From positions 6,472,501 to 6,536,500 of the forward strand of contig NZ_CP011509.1 in assembly GCF_001027285.1 (NCBI RefSeq): a DNA stretch of 64,000 bases. Reading direction: 5' to 3'. The notes under the pieces were generated by a model. The model ran no database searches and was not told where the DNA came from. It saw only the letters and a list, made by a program, of their open reading frames with translations. The stretch comes from Archangium gephyra. Lineage in GTDB: Bacteria; Myxococcota; Myxococcia; Myxococcales; Myxococcaceae. The position numbers and the translations under genes are program-made. Position 1 is the stretch's first letter; the number at the start of each line of letters is the position of its first letter. This document shows positions 26,791-35,687 of this stretch, piece after piece.

Positions 26791-26895
26791 TCAACGTGAA
26801 CGCGCCTCGAGCCGTGTGAGGAGCTCCGGCCATCGCGCCCGCTCCAGCTTCAGGATCGAGGTCACCCAGGCCACCGCCAGGTCGTCGAGCTTCAT
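26791..26895 (-). CDS. Possible small protein upstream of valS
   Basis: A 34-aa frame on the valS strand, starting [14 protein letters not shown] and ending LEARSR, preceded by a GGAGA site at a normal distance and with high third-position GC. It could be a small real gene or the tail of a lost one. I recognise no family. Confidence 0.35.
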   Translation of the reverse strand: MKLDDLAVAWVTSILKLERARWPELLTRLEARSR

Positions 26896-26979
26896 CCGCG
26901 GGTCTCCGTCAAGATTGGGACGTGTCGCCCACTGTACTGGATTGACGGCTGGCCCGGGGTCGGGTGGCATCGGCCTCCG

Positions 26980-29021
26980 ATGCCAGGAAGCAGTCCACCG
27001 CCCGAGGATCCCCACCACGATGAACTGCTCTTCCACGCCTTCGCCGCGGCGATGCCTCACATCGTATGGACCTCCGCGGGAGGAGGGGCGGCGAGTGTCT
27101 TCAACCCCGCCTGGCACGCCTTCACGGGCCTTCCCACGCAGCTGCCAGGTGCCGCCGCGTGGCTCGTCGCGCTGCACCCGGACGAGGTGACCGCGGCGAC
27201 GTCCGCATGGGAAGAAGCCCGTGCCACCGAGGCACAATTCGAACGCGAGCTCCGGCTGCGCCGCGCGGATGGCGTCTATCGCTGGCACCACATCCGGTGT
27301 GTGCCGGTGAAGACTCCGGAGGGCTCGGTCCGCTGGCTGGGAAGCGCCACCGACATCCACGAGCGCAAGACCCAGGAGGTCCGCTTCGAGCTCGTCGTCG
27401 AGGGGGCCGGTATCGGAATCTGGTTCTGCGACCTGCCGGTGACGACCGTGACGTGCAACGCCACCTACCGGCAGCTGTATGGCCTTCCCGCCGAAGCCCT
27501 GGTGACGGCGGACGTGCTGTTCCGCGCGATCCACCCGGATGATCTGGCTCGGGCGAACGAGGCGGTCCGGCGTGCCGTCGAGGACCAGGAGCCGTACCTT
27601 CTCGACTTCCGGGTGGTGATCGGCGAGGGCGAGAAGGCCCAGGTGCGGTGGCTTCAAGCGACCGGCCGCGTCTTCTACGATGCCCACGGCCGTCCGGAGC
27701 GGTTCGACGGCATCACCCGCGACATCACGGCCCAGCGGCAGCTCGAGGAGTCACTCCGGCGGACGCTGATCGAAAAGGACGAATCGCTCCGGACCCTGGA
27801 GGTCATCAACGCGACGGGCCAGTCGTTGGCCGCCGAGCTCCAGCTCGAGAAGCTGGTTCAAGGCGTGACCGATGCCGCGACGCGACTGTCCAAGGCTTCG
27901 TTCGGCGCGTTCTTCTACAACGTGCTCAACGAGCAGGGGCAGTCGTACATGCTGTACACGCTCTCGGGCGTCCCACGAGAGACCTTCGACAAGTTCCCCA
28001 TGCCTCGCGCGACCCGGGTGTTCGAGCCCACGTTCAAGGGCGAGGGCATCATCCGCAGCGACGACATCACCCGGGATCCACGCTACGGACACAACCCCCG
28101 TACCAGGGAATGCCCCCCGGCCACCTGCCCGTGCGCAGCTACCTCGCGGTGCCGGTGAAGTCCCGCTCGGGCGAGGTGCTGGGGGGGTTGTTCTTCGGCC
28201 ACCCCGTGCCGGGCGTCTTCACCGAGCGGGAGGAGCGGCTCGTGGCGGGGCTCGCGGCCCAGGCCGCCGTGGCCATGGACAACGCCCGGCTGTTCCAGCG
28301 CGCCCAGGAGGCCATCACCTCGCGGGACACCTTCTTGTCCATCGCCTCGCACGAGCTGCGCACGCCCATCACCTCGATGAAGATGCAGACGCAGTACATG
28401 CGCAAGCGGATCGCCAACAACGATCCCTCCGCCTTCTTGCCCGAGCGCGTCACCCGGCTGGTCGAGCAGACCGAGCGCTCCATCGGCAGGCTCAGCCGGC
28501 TCGTCGAGGACATGCTCGACATCTCGCGCATCGCCATCGGCCGGTTGAACATGCAGTTCGAGCGGGTGGAGCTCAGCGCGCTCACGCGAGAGGTGGTCGA
28601 GCGCTTCGGCCCGCAGTTGGGCGAGGCCGGCCACACGCTCGAGCTGCACCTCACGCCTGGCCTCGTGGGCAGGTGGGACCGGGATCGGCTCGAGCAGGTG
28701 CTGGCCAATCTGCTCACCAACGCCCTCAAATACGCGCCGGGCGCCGCGCTGAAGGTGACCACACGCACGCTCGGCACCTCCGCCATTCTCGAGGTCGAGG
28801 ATCGCGGGCCGGGCATCGCACCGAAGGATCAGCACCGCATCTTCGAGCGGTTCGAGCGGCTCGTCGATGCGAGCCAGATCAGCGGTCTGGGGCTGGGCCT
28901 CCATATCTCCAAACACATCGTCGAGGCGCATGGCGGAACGATCCGGGTGCACAGCGCCCTCGGCGAAGGTGCGAGCTTCGTCGTCGAGCTCCCCATCTCA
29001 GGACCCTCGGGACAAGGGTGA
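26980..29021 (+). pseudogene. PAS-PAS-GAF sensor histidine kinase, broken by a one-base frameshift
   Basis: Read across a frameshift, this encodes a soluble hybrid-type sensor kinase. It has PAS 1 (~10-125, [15 protein letters not shown], ending DIHERKT), PAS 2 (~130-255, ending [13 protein letters not shown]), GAF (~280-430), HisKA with SHELRTPITS, and HATPase with LLTNALKYAP, VEDRGPGIAP and GLGLGLHISKHIVEAHGG. The first frame stops at 28158 and the second, in a different frame, carries GAF-end to HATPase up to 29021. Adding one C to the five-C run at 28095-28099 restores [21 protein letters not shown], the normal GAF sequence. Either a real inactivating mutation or a sequencing error. No receiver or output domain is present. 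Confidence 0.85.
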
Positions 29022-29163
29022 GGAGGAGCCCGTCCGCTCGGCTGCCCACCTGGTGGTTCCATCCTGTAGGGGGCTGTAGAAACGGGCTTCACGCCCGGTC
29101 CGGATTCCTGGGAGAATCGTCGAGTGTGCTAAACAACGCACCTCGGACCTATCCTGCCCCCCT

Positions 29164-29643
29164 ATGCTGGAATCCCTCTCCGTACCGAAGCGACGCGTAG
29201 CGGCCCAGTTCATCCTGCCAGGCGGTGCCTCGCGCAACGTGGCCGTGTTCCTCGCCGAAGCCGCTCCCGGACACACCGGCGGTGAGCGCCTGTCGGACCT
29301 GCTCAACAGCAGTGGCTCCCTCTTCATCCCCGCGGTCGACGCGGACACGGAAGCCATGACGTTCGTGCACTGCGAGAACCTCGCCCTGGCCCGCGTGGCC
29401 GCCGAGCTCGAGCCCAACGTCGTCGATCAATTCACCATCCCCACCGAGCACGAGGTGGAGGTGACGATGATGGACGGCCAGAAGCTGCGCGGGCTCATCA
29501 CCTACGTGCTGCCCGAGGCCCACTCCCGCCTCACCGACTACCTCAACAACAGCGCGCCCGCGTTCTTCCCCGTGTTGGAGGGGGAGCGTGTCGCCCTGGT
29601 CAACAAGCGCCACGTCGCCTACGTGGAAACCCTTCGCCGCTGA
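29164..29643 (+). CDS. Conserved-looking protein of the PilT-like operon, unknown function
   Basis: Cytosolic protein of 159 aa, first gene of a three-gene unit with a PilT-like ATPase. It has no signal peptide or membrane segment. The first half contains FILPGGASRNVAVFLAEAA, the second VEVTMMDGQKLRGLITYVLP with strand-turn-strand character. No named family is recognised. The next gene follows 15 bases after, with AGAAGTC between. The context suggests a role in motility, pilus retraction or its control, by association only. Confidence 0.7.
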   Translation: MLESLSVPKRRVAAQFILPGGASRNVAVFLAEAAPGHTGGERLSDLLNSSGSLFIPAVDADTEAMTFVHCENLALARVAAELEPNVVDQFTIPTEHEVEVTMMDGQKLRGLITYVLPEAHSRLTDYLNNSAPAFFPVLEGERVALVNKRHVAYVETLRR

Positions 29644-29658
29644 GAAGTCTGAAAAGCC

Positions 29659-31386
29659 ATGGCTCGGTTCGACGCCTTCATCGAGAAGCTCTACAAGGAA
29701 GCCGGTGTCGCCATCATGTTGGAGACCGGCAGCGGCATCAATCTGCGGACCGCCGCGGGCAACGTCCCCATGGTCAAGGCGGGTCTCAACTCGCAGCAGA
29801 TCATCGGTGCGCTCTCGGAGATCCTCCCCGCGGACATGCGGGGCAGCTTCCCCACCGAGGGAGTCTCCACCTTCAACTATGCCGCTCCCGCCGGTGCGGT
29901 GCAGGTCAAGGTGCAGAACGTCGCCGGCCACCTGAAGGTGGCGCTGGTGCCCCAGAAGGCGGCGCCGGCCGCGAACGTCGTCGCGGTGCCGCTCCCGGCC
30001 CCGGCCGCGGCCGGCCTGGATCTGCCGCCCGCCTCCGAGGATGACAAGCTGGAGCTGGCCTCCCCGGCGGACATGATGGACCTGGCCGCCCGCGGTGCCG
30101 GTGGTGCCTTCACCGCCGGCCCTGGTGCCGCCCCGGCGCGTGCTCCCACCGCTCCGGCCGCCGGTCCTCGCGCCGTCCCCACCGCCGCGCCCGCGGCCGC
30201 CAAGGCCCCCACGCCGGCTCCCGCCGCGCCCGCTCCCGCCGCCGAGGTGAAGTCCTCCATCCAGGTCATCCCCGTCGACGACGGGCCGGACTCGGACGCG
30301 GCCCAGGCCCTGCGCGCGCTGCTGGATCGCATGCTCGACAAGAAGGCCTCCGACCTCCACCTGTCCAGCCAGGTGGTGCCCATGCTGCGCATCGACGGCG
30401 ACATGGTGGCGCAGGAGGACTACCGGCCCCTCTCCAACGATCGCCTCAAGGCGATGCTCTGGACGATCGCGCCGGAGAAGAACAAGAAGCAGTGGGAGGA
30501 GACGCGCGACACGGACTTCGCCCATGAGACCGAGCGCGCCCGCTTCCGCGTCAACGTCTTCGAGGATCGCAAGGGCATCGGCTCCGTGATGCGGCAGATC
30601 CCCACGAAGATCATGTCCGCCGAGGACATGGGGCTCTCCAAGCACATCCTCGACCTGTGCTACCTCAGCAAGGGCCTGGTGCTCGTCACCGGTCCCACGG
30701 GCTCCGGTAAGTCCACCACGCTGGCCGCGATGATTGACTACATCAATCGCAATCGCGAGGACCACATCATCACGATCGAGGACCCGATCGAGTTCGTGCA
30801 CCCGAACAAGAAGTGCCTGGTCAACCAGCGCGAGGTGCACGTCCACACGCACGGCTTCAAGAACGCCCTGCGCGCCGCCCTCCGCGAAGACCCGGACATC
30901 GTGCTCGTCGGCGAAATGCGAGACCTCGAGACGATCGCCATCGCGATTGAAACGGCCGAAACGGGCCACCTCGTCTTCGGAACGCTGCACACCAACACGG
31001 CGCCCTCGACGGTGGACCGCATCATCGACCAGTTCCCCGCGGACCGGCAGGAGCAGATCCGCATGATGCTCTCCGAGTCCCTCAAGGGCGTCATCTCGCA
31101 GATGCTGGTCAAGAAGATCGGCGGAGGCCGCGTGCCCGCGCAGGAAGTGCTCCTGTGCACCAGCTCCGTGGCCAACCTCATCCGCGAGGGCAAGACGTTC
31201 CAGATTCCCTCCATCATGCAGACCTCGCGCGGCATCGGCATGCAGACGCTCAACGACGCCCTGTTGGATCTGGTGAAGAAGAAGCTCTGCGAGCCCAACG
31301 ACGCCTACATCAAGGCCATCGCCAAGAACGAGTTCAAGCAGATGCTGGAGCGCTCGGGCTTCAAGATCGATCTGCCCACCTCCTGA
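29659..31386 (+). CDS. PilT/PilU-like retraction ATPase with extra N-terminal domain
   Basis: Cytoplasmic secretion ATPase of 575 aa. An N-terminal domain (~1-100) unrelated to standard PilT is followed by an Ala/Pro-rich linker (~105-200). Then comes a complete PilT module: SDLHLSSQVVPMLRIDG, Walker A GPTGSGKST, Asp box IITIEDPIEFVH, Walker B DIVLVGEMRDLETI, His box FGTLHTNTAPSTVDRIID. Standard PilT is about 345 aa, so roughly 220 residues are added. PilT-like proteins depolymerise type IV pili. This one could serve a paralogous machine. Confidence 0.92.
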   Translation: MARFDAFIEKLYKEAGVAIMLETGSGINLRTAAGNVPMVKAGLNSQQIIGALSEILPADMRGSFPTEGVSTFNYAAPAGAVQVKVQNVAGHLKVALVPQKAAPAANVVAVPLPAPAAAGLDLPPASEDDKLELASPADMMDLAARGAGGAFTAGPGAAPARAPTAPAAGPRAVPTAAPAAAKAPTPAPAAPAPAAEVKSSIQVIPVDDGPDSDAAQALRALLDRMLDKKASDLHLSSQVVPMLRIDGDMVAQEDYRPLSNDRLKAMLWTIAPEKNKKQWEETRDTDFAHETERARFRVNVFEDRKGIGSVMRQIPTKIMSAEDMGLSKHILDLCYLSKGLVLVTGPTGSGKSTTLAAMIDYINRNREDHIITIEDPIEFVHPNKKCLVNQREVHVHTHGFKNALRAALREDPDIVLVGEMRDLETIAIAIETAETGHLVFGTLHTNTAPSTVDRIIDQFPADRQEQIRMMLSESLKGVISQMLVKKIGGGRVPAQEVLLCTSSVANLIREGKTFQIPSIMQTSRGIGMQTLNDALLDLVKKKLCEPNDAYIKAIAKNEFKQMLERSGFKIDLPTS

Positions 31387-31389
31387 GCC

Positions 31390-32148
31390 ATGGAGGAGGA
31401 CAAGCCGTCCAACGTCATCGACCTGGCCGACCGCCGCCCGACGCCGAAGGAGCTGCCCGCCTTCGCGCCCCCGGCGGCGGCGGCGGATCCCCGCACGGAG
31501 GAGTTCTGGTCCCTGATGGAGCCCTTCTTCGATGGGCTCCAGGGACTCCAGGCGCAGCTGCTCGCCCGGCTCATTCCGCTGGCCCTCCCGGAGCTCAAGC
31601 GCTTCCAGCTGTCCACCCTCCGCGAGAACGTCCGCAAGCCGTGGGGACTGCCGGAGGAGGAGCTGAGGGACCTGGAGCTGCGGCTCGGCTCCCACCCGGC
31701 GCGCGTCCGGAAGGCGAAGTGGTTGGACCTGCGCGGGTACATCCTCGGCTGTGACCACGTCCTGCGGGGCGTGGAGAGCGCGCGGCCGGGGGAGACCGGC
31801 GTCATCCTCGGGAGGGATTTGTTCCTGCTCGAGGACGGGCGCCTGGGGCTCGTCCAGGTGGTGGGCTCCTGGGTGTGGAAGATGGGGCTCAGCCACTACG
31901 ACACGCTCACCACCGTGGGGGACGCGGAGCTCATCGATGCCGAGCGCGCGGTGAAGGAGTTTCCCGTGCAGAAGCTCATGGGAGGCCTGCGTGCCATCCT
32001 GTGGTTCGACCGGGGCAACCCCATCCACCCGCCCGAGCCCGAGCTGGAGGCCCGGCGCGAGCGCTTCATGGCCATGGCCCGGGAGCTGTCCAGGGCCACG
32101 GCCGCGTACAACGAGCGGCTCCGCCGGGTGGTGCTCGGTCCCGGCTGA
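31390..32148 (+). CDS. Protein of unknown function, third gene of the PilT-like operon
   Basis: Soluble protein of 252 aa beginning MEEDKPSNVIDLADRRP, with an acidic/Ala-rich N-terminal tail and a compact central domain (~40-220), including RFQLSTLRENVRKPWGLPEE and WKMGLSHYDTLTTVGD. No signal peptide or known motif. It starts three bases after the ATPase stop, so it is translationally linked to it. Its stop TGA abuts the stop of the convergent lipoprotein with no base between them. Confidence 0.7.
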   Translation: MEEDKPSNVIDLADRRPTPKELPAFAPPAAAADPRTEEFWSLMEPFFDGLQGLQAQLLARLIPLALPELKRFQLSTLRENVRKPWGLPEEELRDLELRLGSHPARVRKAKWLDLRGYILGCDHVLRGVESARPGETGVILGRDLFLLEDGRLGLVQVVGSWVWKMGLSHYDTLTTVGDAELIDAERAVKEFPVQKLMGGLRAILWFDRGNPIHPPEPELEARRERFMAMARELSRATAAYNERLRRVVLGPG

Positions 32149-33447
32149 TCAGTCCAGCGAGGCCTGGTCCGCGAAGAAGACCACGCGTCCGCCGCTGGCC
32201 GGGCTGGTGCTGCCGCTGTAGCCCTCGGTGACCGTCCACAGGTTGGTGCCGCTGCCCGTGGCGTGCATGCCCTCGGGCATCCGGGCCCACTGGCCGCTGC
32301 CGGACAGGTACGCCGTGCGCGAGGCCCCCGTGGACACCTTGAAGAGGGCGCCGCTGTAGCGCGTCGAGCTCAGCCAGTACGAGGTCGTCGCCGTCGTGGT
32401 CATGATGGGGGCCACGCCCTGCACGTTGGGCTCGTTCATGATCCACGCGCGCTCGGGGGCCACCAGGCCGCTCACCGTCTTGAGGCGGTACGTGGTGGAG
32501 TCCACCGGCCAGCGGTAGAGCCGCCCGCCGAGCCCCGGCGTGGAGCCGTCATACGGGCACCCCGTGCCGGTGTTGTTGCAGTACTCGCCCGAGAGCAGCA
32601 CGTCCGTGCTGCCGCGCGTGTCCTTGCCCAGGAAGGAGAACTTGGGACGGCAGGGGCTGGTGATGGTCGAGGGCACCACGTACGCGCTCACCTGCGGCAG
32701 CACGTACTTGTAGCCGTAGGCGCACCACTCGGTGCCCACCTTGCCGATCGCCGTCTCGCACGTGGTGCTGGTGCTCACCTCGCGGATCTGCGTGAGATCG
32801 AACACGCGCGCGCCGTCCGCCGTGTCCGCCATGTAGAGGTAGTTGCCGAACCAGGCCAGGCCACCACCGTGCTCGGGGATGGTGGTGAAGTTGCCGGAGC
32901 TGGTGGGCCGCACCAGCAGGATGTGCCGGTAGTTCACCGCGCTCAGGGACATGTCCGAGATGTCCGCCACGGAGATGCGCACGCCCTTGTCCGGGCTGCT
33001 GAGCGTGTAGTGCCAGGCGACGATGGCCACGTTGGTGCTCCCGGACACGCCCGCCGTCAGCCCCTGCGGCACCCAGTCCGTGGTGGACATGTCGCCGTCG
33101 TTCCAGCGGAAGCCACCCTTGTAGCCCACCGCCGCCGGGTGGTTGGTGGAGGTGAGCACCGGGCCCGCACGGTTCAGGTCCGCCAGGATGGCCGGCAGCC
33201 CCAGCGCCGGGCCCACGCCCGTCATGTACGAGGCGTAGGTGCTCCACGTGTTCTGGTCCTGCAGCTTGAGGCAGCTCGCGTCATGCGCCGTCAGCGGCGC
33301 TCCCTCGGTGAGGGCCTGTTGCTCGGAGCCCGTGGCCTCGTCCCCGGGCTCCTCCTGCTCCAGGGCGGGACCACACCCCGCGACCGTGAGTCCGGCCCCG
33401 GTCAGCCACGTTGCGATGAAGAGTCCGCGTGCCTTCTTGAAAGCCAT
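32149..33447 (-). CDS. Secreted lipoprotein, probable beta-propeller-like, unknown function
   Basis: Lipoprotein of 432 aa (signal peptide with lipobox TVAGC, residue ~25). After an acidic linker (EQEEPGDEATGSEQQ) lies a large domain of short strands with recurring aromatic/Gly blades: WHYTLSSPDKGVRI, GGGLAWFGNYLYMADT and LWTVTEGYSGST. Four to six cysteines occur mid-protein. The pattern recalls secreted propeller proteins that bind ligands on the cell surface, but no family is certain. ATG 33447 follows GGAGACAGACGTG; GTG 33450 is an alternative. Convergent with the PilT-like operon with zero gap. Confidence 0.7.
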   Translation of the reverse strand: MAFKKARGLFIATWLTGAGLTVAGCGPALEQEEPGDEATGSEQQALTEGAPLTAHDASCLKLQDQNTWSTYASYMTGVGPALGLPAILADLNRAGPVLTSTNHPAAVGYKGGFRWNDGDMSTTDWVPQGLTAGVSGSTNVAIVAWHYTLSSPDKGVRISVADISDMSLSAVNYRHILLVRPTSSGNFTTIPEHGGGLAWFGNYLYMADTADGARVFDLTQIREVSTSTTCETAIGKVGTEWCAYGYKYVLPQVSAYVVPSTITSPCRPKFSFLGKDTRGSTDVLLSGEYCNNTGTGCPYDGSTPGLGGRLYRWPVDSTTYRLKTVSGLVAPERAWIMNEPNVQGVAPIMTTTATTSYWLSSTRYSGALFKVSTGASRTAYLSGSGQWARMPEGMHATGSGTNLWTVTEGYSGSTSPASGGRVVFFADQASLD

Positions 33448-33520
33448 CACGTCTGTCTCCTGGAAAAAGAGGGAAGACGGGACTTACAGGAGTTTGCCCG
33501 CTGGGTACAATGCCTCCTCC

Positions 33521-34117
33521 ATGGCCATCGGTGAGCACGACGGGCTCCAGACGTACCTCGCTGAAGAACCCGGGACGCGGCCGCTCTCGGAGTGGATCTG
33601 GGGGCTGTCGCGATGGGGGAAGCCCGTCCTCGTCCGGGCCGCGCTCGCCATCGCCACGGCCTGTGTGGACCGGTGGCGCCGGGGCGCTCCCTGGGACGAG
33701 GGCTGGCAGCGGCACTTCGCTTCCGTGACCCTGCCAGAGGAGTCCTTGAGGGCCCTGCGCGCGTGGCTGGAGCGGGGCGCTCCGCCTGGAGACGCGGAGC
33801 TCGAGTCCTGTACCTCGGCCCTGCGCGACCTGATGGGCAATGCGGAATTCTATGACGACGAAGCCTCGACCCGGGGTGATGCCGCGGAGCGCGAGCAGGC
33901 CGCGGCCTCCGGGCGCGCGATCCTGATGGCCCTGGAAGCCGCCGTGTGGACGGTGGAGCGCGCGACCGAGGACATCCCGGACGAGGCCGAGCGCCAGTCG
34001 ATCGCGAGCTCGGGGCCCGCGCCGCAGGTCTGGGAAGCCGTCCGGGCGTACCGTCACGCACTCCCGGAGCGCACGGAGGCCACGGTCCGGGAGTTGATTC
34101 GCGACGGCCTGCGCTAA
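33521..34117 (+). CDS. Alpha-helical protein of unknown function ending in a repeat element
   Basis: Soluble, mainly helical protein of 198 aa (MAIGEHDGLQTYLAEEPGTR start), with patches such as LVRAALAIATACVDRWRRG and RAILMALEAAVWTVERATE. It has no signal peptide or recognised family. Its stop TAA (34115-34117) belongs to the terminal repeat of the 159-bp MITE-like element that begins at 34114. The present C-terminus may therefore have been trimmed or finished by the insertion. Confidence 0.65.
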   Translation: MAIGEHDGLQTYLAEEPGTRPLSEWIWGLSRWGKPVLVRAALAIATACVDRWRRGAPWDEGWQRHFASVTLPEESLRALRAWLERGAPPGDAELESCTSALRDLMGNAEFYDDEASTRGDAAEREQAAASGRAILMALEAAVWTVERATEDIPDEAERQSIASSGPAPQVWEAVRAYRHALPERTEATVRELIRDGLR

Positions 34118-34272
34118 GCCAGCGGAAGTAAGTTCTTTCAGGGGTGCTCTTGCAGCAGCGCAGGGGGCGCCTTCCGGGCGCGCGGCGTGCCGACTGGTCC
34201 GACAGTCGGACCAGTTGCTCCTCATCGCCGCCGGAACCTCCCCCCTGACAGGAGTTACTCCTCCTGGCTTAG
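34114..34272. mobile_element. 159-bp MITE-like inverted-repeat element, copy A
   Basis: Left end CTAAGCCAGCGGAAGTAAG (34114 on), right end the inverted CTCCTGGCTTAG (to 34272); the two ~30-bp ends are imperfect inverted repeats. In the centre is a perfect hairpin ACTGGTCCGA-CAG-TCGGACCAGT (34193-34215). The reverse complement of copy B (63566-63724) has the same length and aligns end to end at roughly 85% by eye. It holds no ORF. Both flanking genes use a TAA in its ends as stop. Confidence 0.8.
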
Positions 34273-34685
34273 AGGTGGAAGTGCCCCGCCGCCTCCGGCT
34301 GATACGGCACGGCGACGATGCGGAGCGTGCGGGTCCGTCCGCCCGGCATGGGCCACGCGATGGACTGGCCCACGGACAGTCCGATGAGCGCACTCCCGAC
34401 AGGCGCGAGCACGGAGACGCGGCCTTCGTCGCCGCGTGCATCCCACGGATAGCAGAGCGTCACCTCCCGGCGTGTGCCCGTCTCCTCGTCCTCGAAGACG
34501 ACGGTGCTGTTCATCGTCACCACGTCCGGAGGGACTTCCTGGGAGCTCGTCACCTCGGCCCGGCCCAGCTCCACATCCAACATCTCGGCCAGCGGGGCGT
34601 TGGGCCCACTGCTGTATTGCTCGATGACGCGCTGCAGACGGTCCAGGTCGGTCTCCGTGACGATGATGGGTCGCTCTTGGGTCAT
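34269..34685 (-). CDS. rnk: Regulator of nucleoside diphosphate kinase (Rnk), GreA/GreB-like
   Basis: Protein of 138 aa with the Rnk layout: a short N-terminal helical arm (TETDLDRLQRVIEQYSS) and a C-terminal GreA/GreB FKBP-like domain (VTLCYPWDARGDEGRVSVLAPVGSALIGLSVGQSI). Rnk-like proteins bind RNA polymerase near the secondary channel and influence nucleotide pools. The length matches E. coli Rnk (136 aa). The stop TAA lies inside the MITE-like element's right end (34269-34271). Single gene with a poorly defined upstream region. Confidence 0.88.
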   Translation of the reverse strand: MTQERPIIVTETDLDRLQRVIEQYSSGPNAPLAEMLDVELGRAEVTSSQEVPPDVVTMNSTVVFEDEETGTRREVTLCYPWDARGDEGRVSVLAPVGSALIGLSVGQSIAWPMPGGRTRTLRIVAVPYQPEAAGHFHL

Positions 34686-34857
34686 TCCAGGTTCCTCATG
34701 GGCAGTGGCCGCGGTGCGGCCGGGGGGGGTCGAGAGAGGTCAGGCGAGGGGAGGGGGCCCGTCCGCGTGTCGGCTCGAGCGAGCGGACGAGACAGCGGCG
34801 GCACGGGAGCGTGCCTGGGCTGCCTTCGGAGCGGGCGGGGACGCCGCGCGCCCGGGT

Positions 34858-35010
34858 TCAGAACTGGGGGCGGGCGGCGCGGGACTGGAGCCAGGCGGTG
34901 GCCCGGCCGTGGGCGAGCAGCACCCGGCGCACCACGGCCCAGCGCGTATCGGACTTCATCGCGGCTGGGTTGGAGGGCAGCATGGGCTCGGTCACCACGG
35001 GATTGCGCAC
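34858..35010 (-). CDS. Possible small protein in the rnk-acetyltransferase gap
   Basis: A frame of up to 50 aa (GTG 35010, or 41 aa from ATG 34983) with almost every codon ending in G or C, as in real genes here. It contains NPAAMKSDTRWAVVRRVLLA and ends RAARPQF. No good ribosome site precedes either start. The rest of the 34,686-35,098 gap shows no other coding-like frame; 34,686-34,857 is a G-rich stretch in which I see nothing. Confidence 0.35.
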   Translation of the reverse strand: MRNPVVTEPMLPSNPAAMKSDTRWAVVRRVLLAHGRATAWLQSRAARPQF

Positions 35011-35098
35011 GGCCTCGCGCGCGGTCGTCGAACGAGTATAACTGCCCGTTGTCCTCGGGCAAGCCGGGTTTCTGGTGCCCGCGCCCCGGAGATGATCC

Positions 35099-35605
35099 AT
35101 GACGCCCCCCTGCCGTCCGAGCTTCCGTCCCGTCACCGCGAGTGATGACGCCTTCCTCTTCGAGCTCTACGCGAGCACCCGTGCGGAGGAACTGGCGGCC
35201 TGGGGCTGGAGCGCGGCGCAGCAGGAGCCCTTCCTGCGCATGCAGTGGCTGGCGCAGAAGCGCGGTTACGAGGCGCGCTACCCCTCCGAGGGCCACTGCA
35301 TCCTCGAGCACGACGGCCGGCCCTTGGGCCGCCTCTGGGTGGTCCGTGGCGAGCACGAGCTGCTTCTGGTGGATGTGACGCTGCTGCCCACGTACCGGGG
35401 CACGGGCCTGGGCACCTCGGTGCTGCGCGCGCTCCAGGAGGAGGCCGCGGCGGCCGGCAAGCCCTTGAGGCTCCATGTCCTGCGGAACAACCCGGCCCTG
35501 CGGCTCTACACCCGGCTGGGATTCACGCCCATGGCCGAGGCGGGGCAGGGGACGCCGGAGCCCTACGTCGCGCTGGAGTGGGTGCCCCCGCGGCGCGCGG
35601 GGTGA
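35099..35605 (+). CDS. GNAT-family N-acetyltransferase
   Basis: Acetyl-CoA-dependent acetyltransferase of 168 aa. The core motif A is LLLVDVTLLPTYRGTGLGTS, giving the R/Q-x-x-G-x-G/A acetyl-CoA pyrophosphate loop (YRGTGLG). The C-terminal LHVLRNNPALRLYTRLGF is the typical motif B (substrate side; RLYTRLGF). Substrate not predictable. The ATG at 35099 starts MTPPCRPSFRP. A hairpin terminator lies downstream, shared with the convergent collagen-like gene. Confidence 0.9.
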   Translation: MTPPCRPSFRPVTASDDAFLFELYASTRAEELAAWGWSAAQQEPFLRMQWLAQKRGYEARYPSEGHCILEHDGRPLGRLWVVRGEHELLLVDVTLLPTYRGTGLGTSVLRALQEEAAAAGKPLRLHVLRNNPALRLYTRLGFTPMAEAGQGTPEPYVALEWVPPRRAG

Positions 35606-35620
35606 GGCGAGCTCCGCGTG

Positions 35621-35660
35621 GAAAAGAAAACGGCCCGCGAGTGCCAGGACTCGCGGGCCG
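35621..35660 (-). terminator. Intrinsic terminator of the collagen-like gene (bidirectional)
   Basis: CGGCCCGCGAGT (35631-35642) pairs perfectly with ACTCGCGGGCCG (35649-35660). On the minus strand the stem is followed by TTTTCTTTTC, a good terminator tail; on the plus strand the tail is only GAATTTC. Confidence 0.75.
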
Positions 35661-35687
35661 GAATTTCAGGTACCGCGGCTCAGCTCA

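Noticed and set aside
29149..32028. Long minus-strand frame over the PilT-like operon
   Set aside because: Antisense of the ATPase; Walker and His-box motifs are all on the plus strand.
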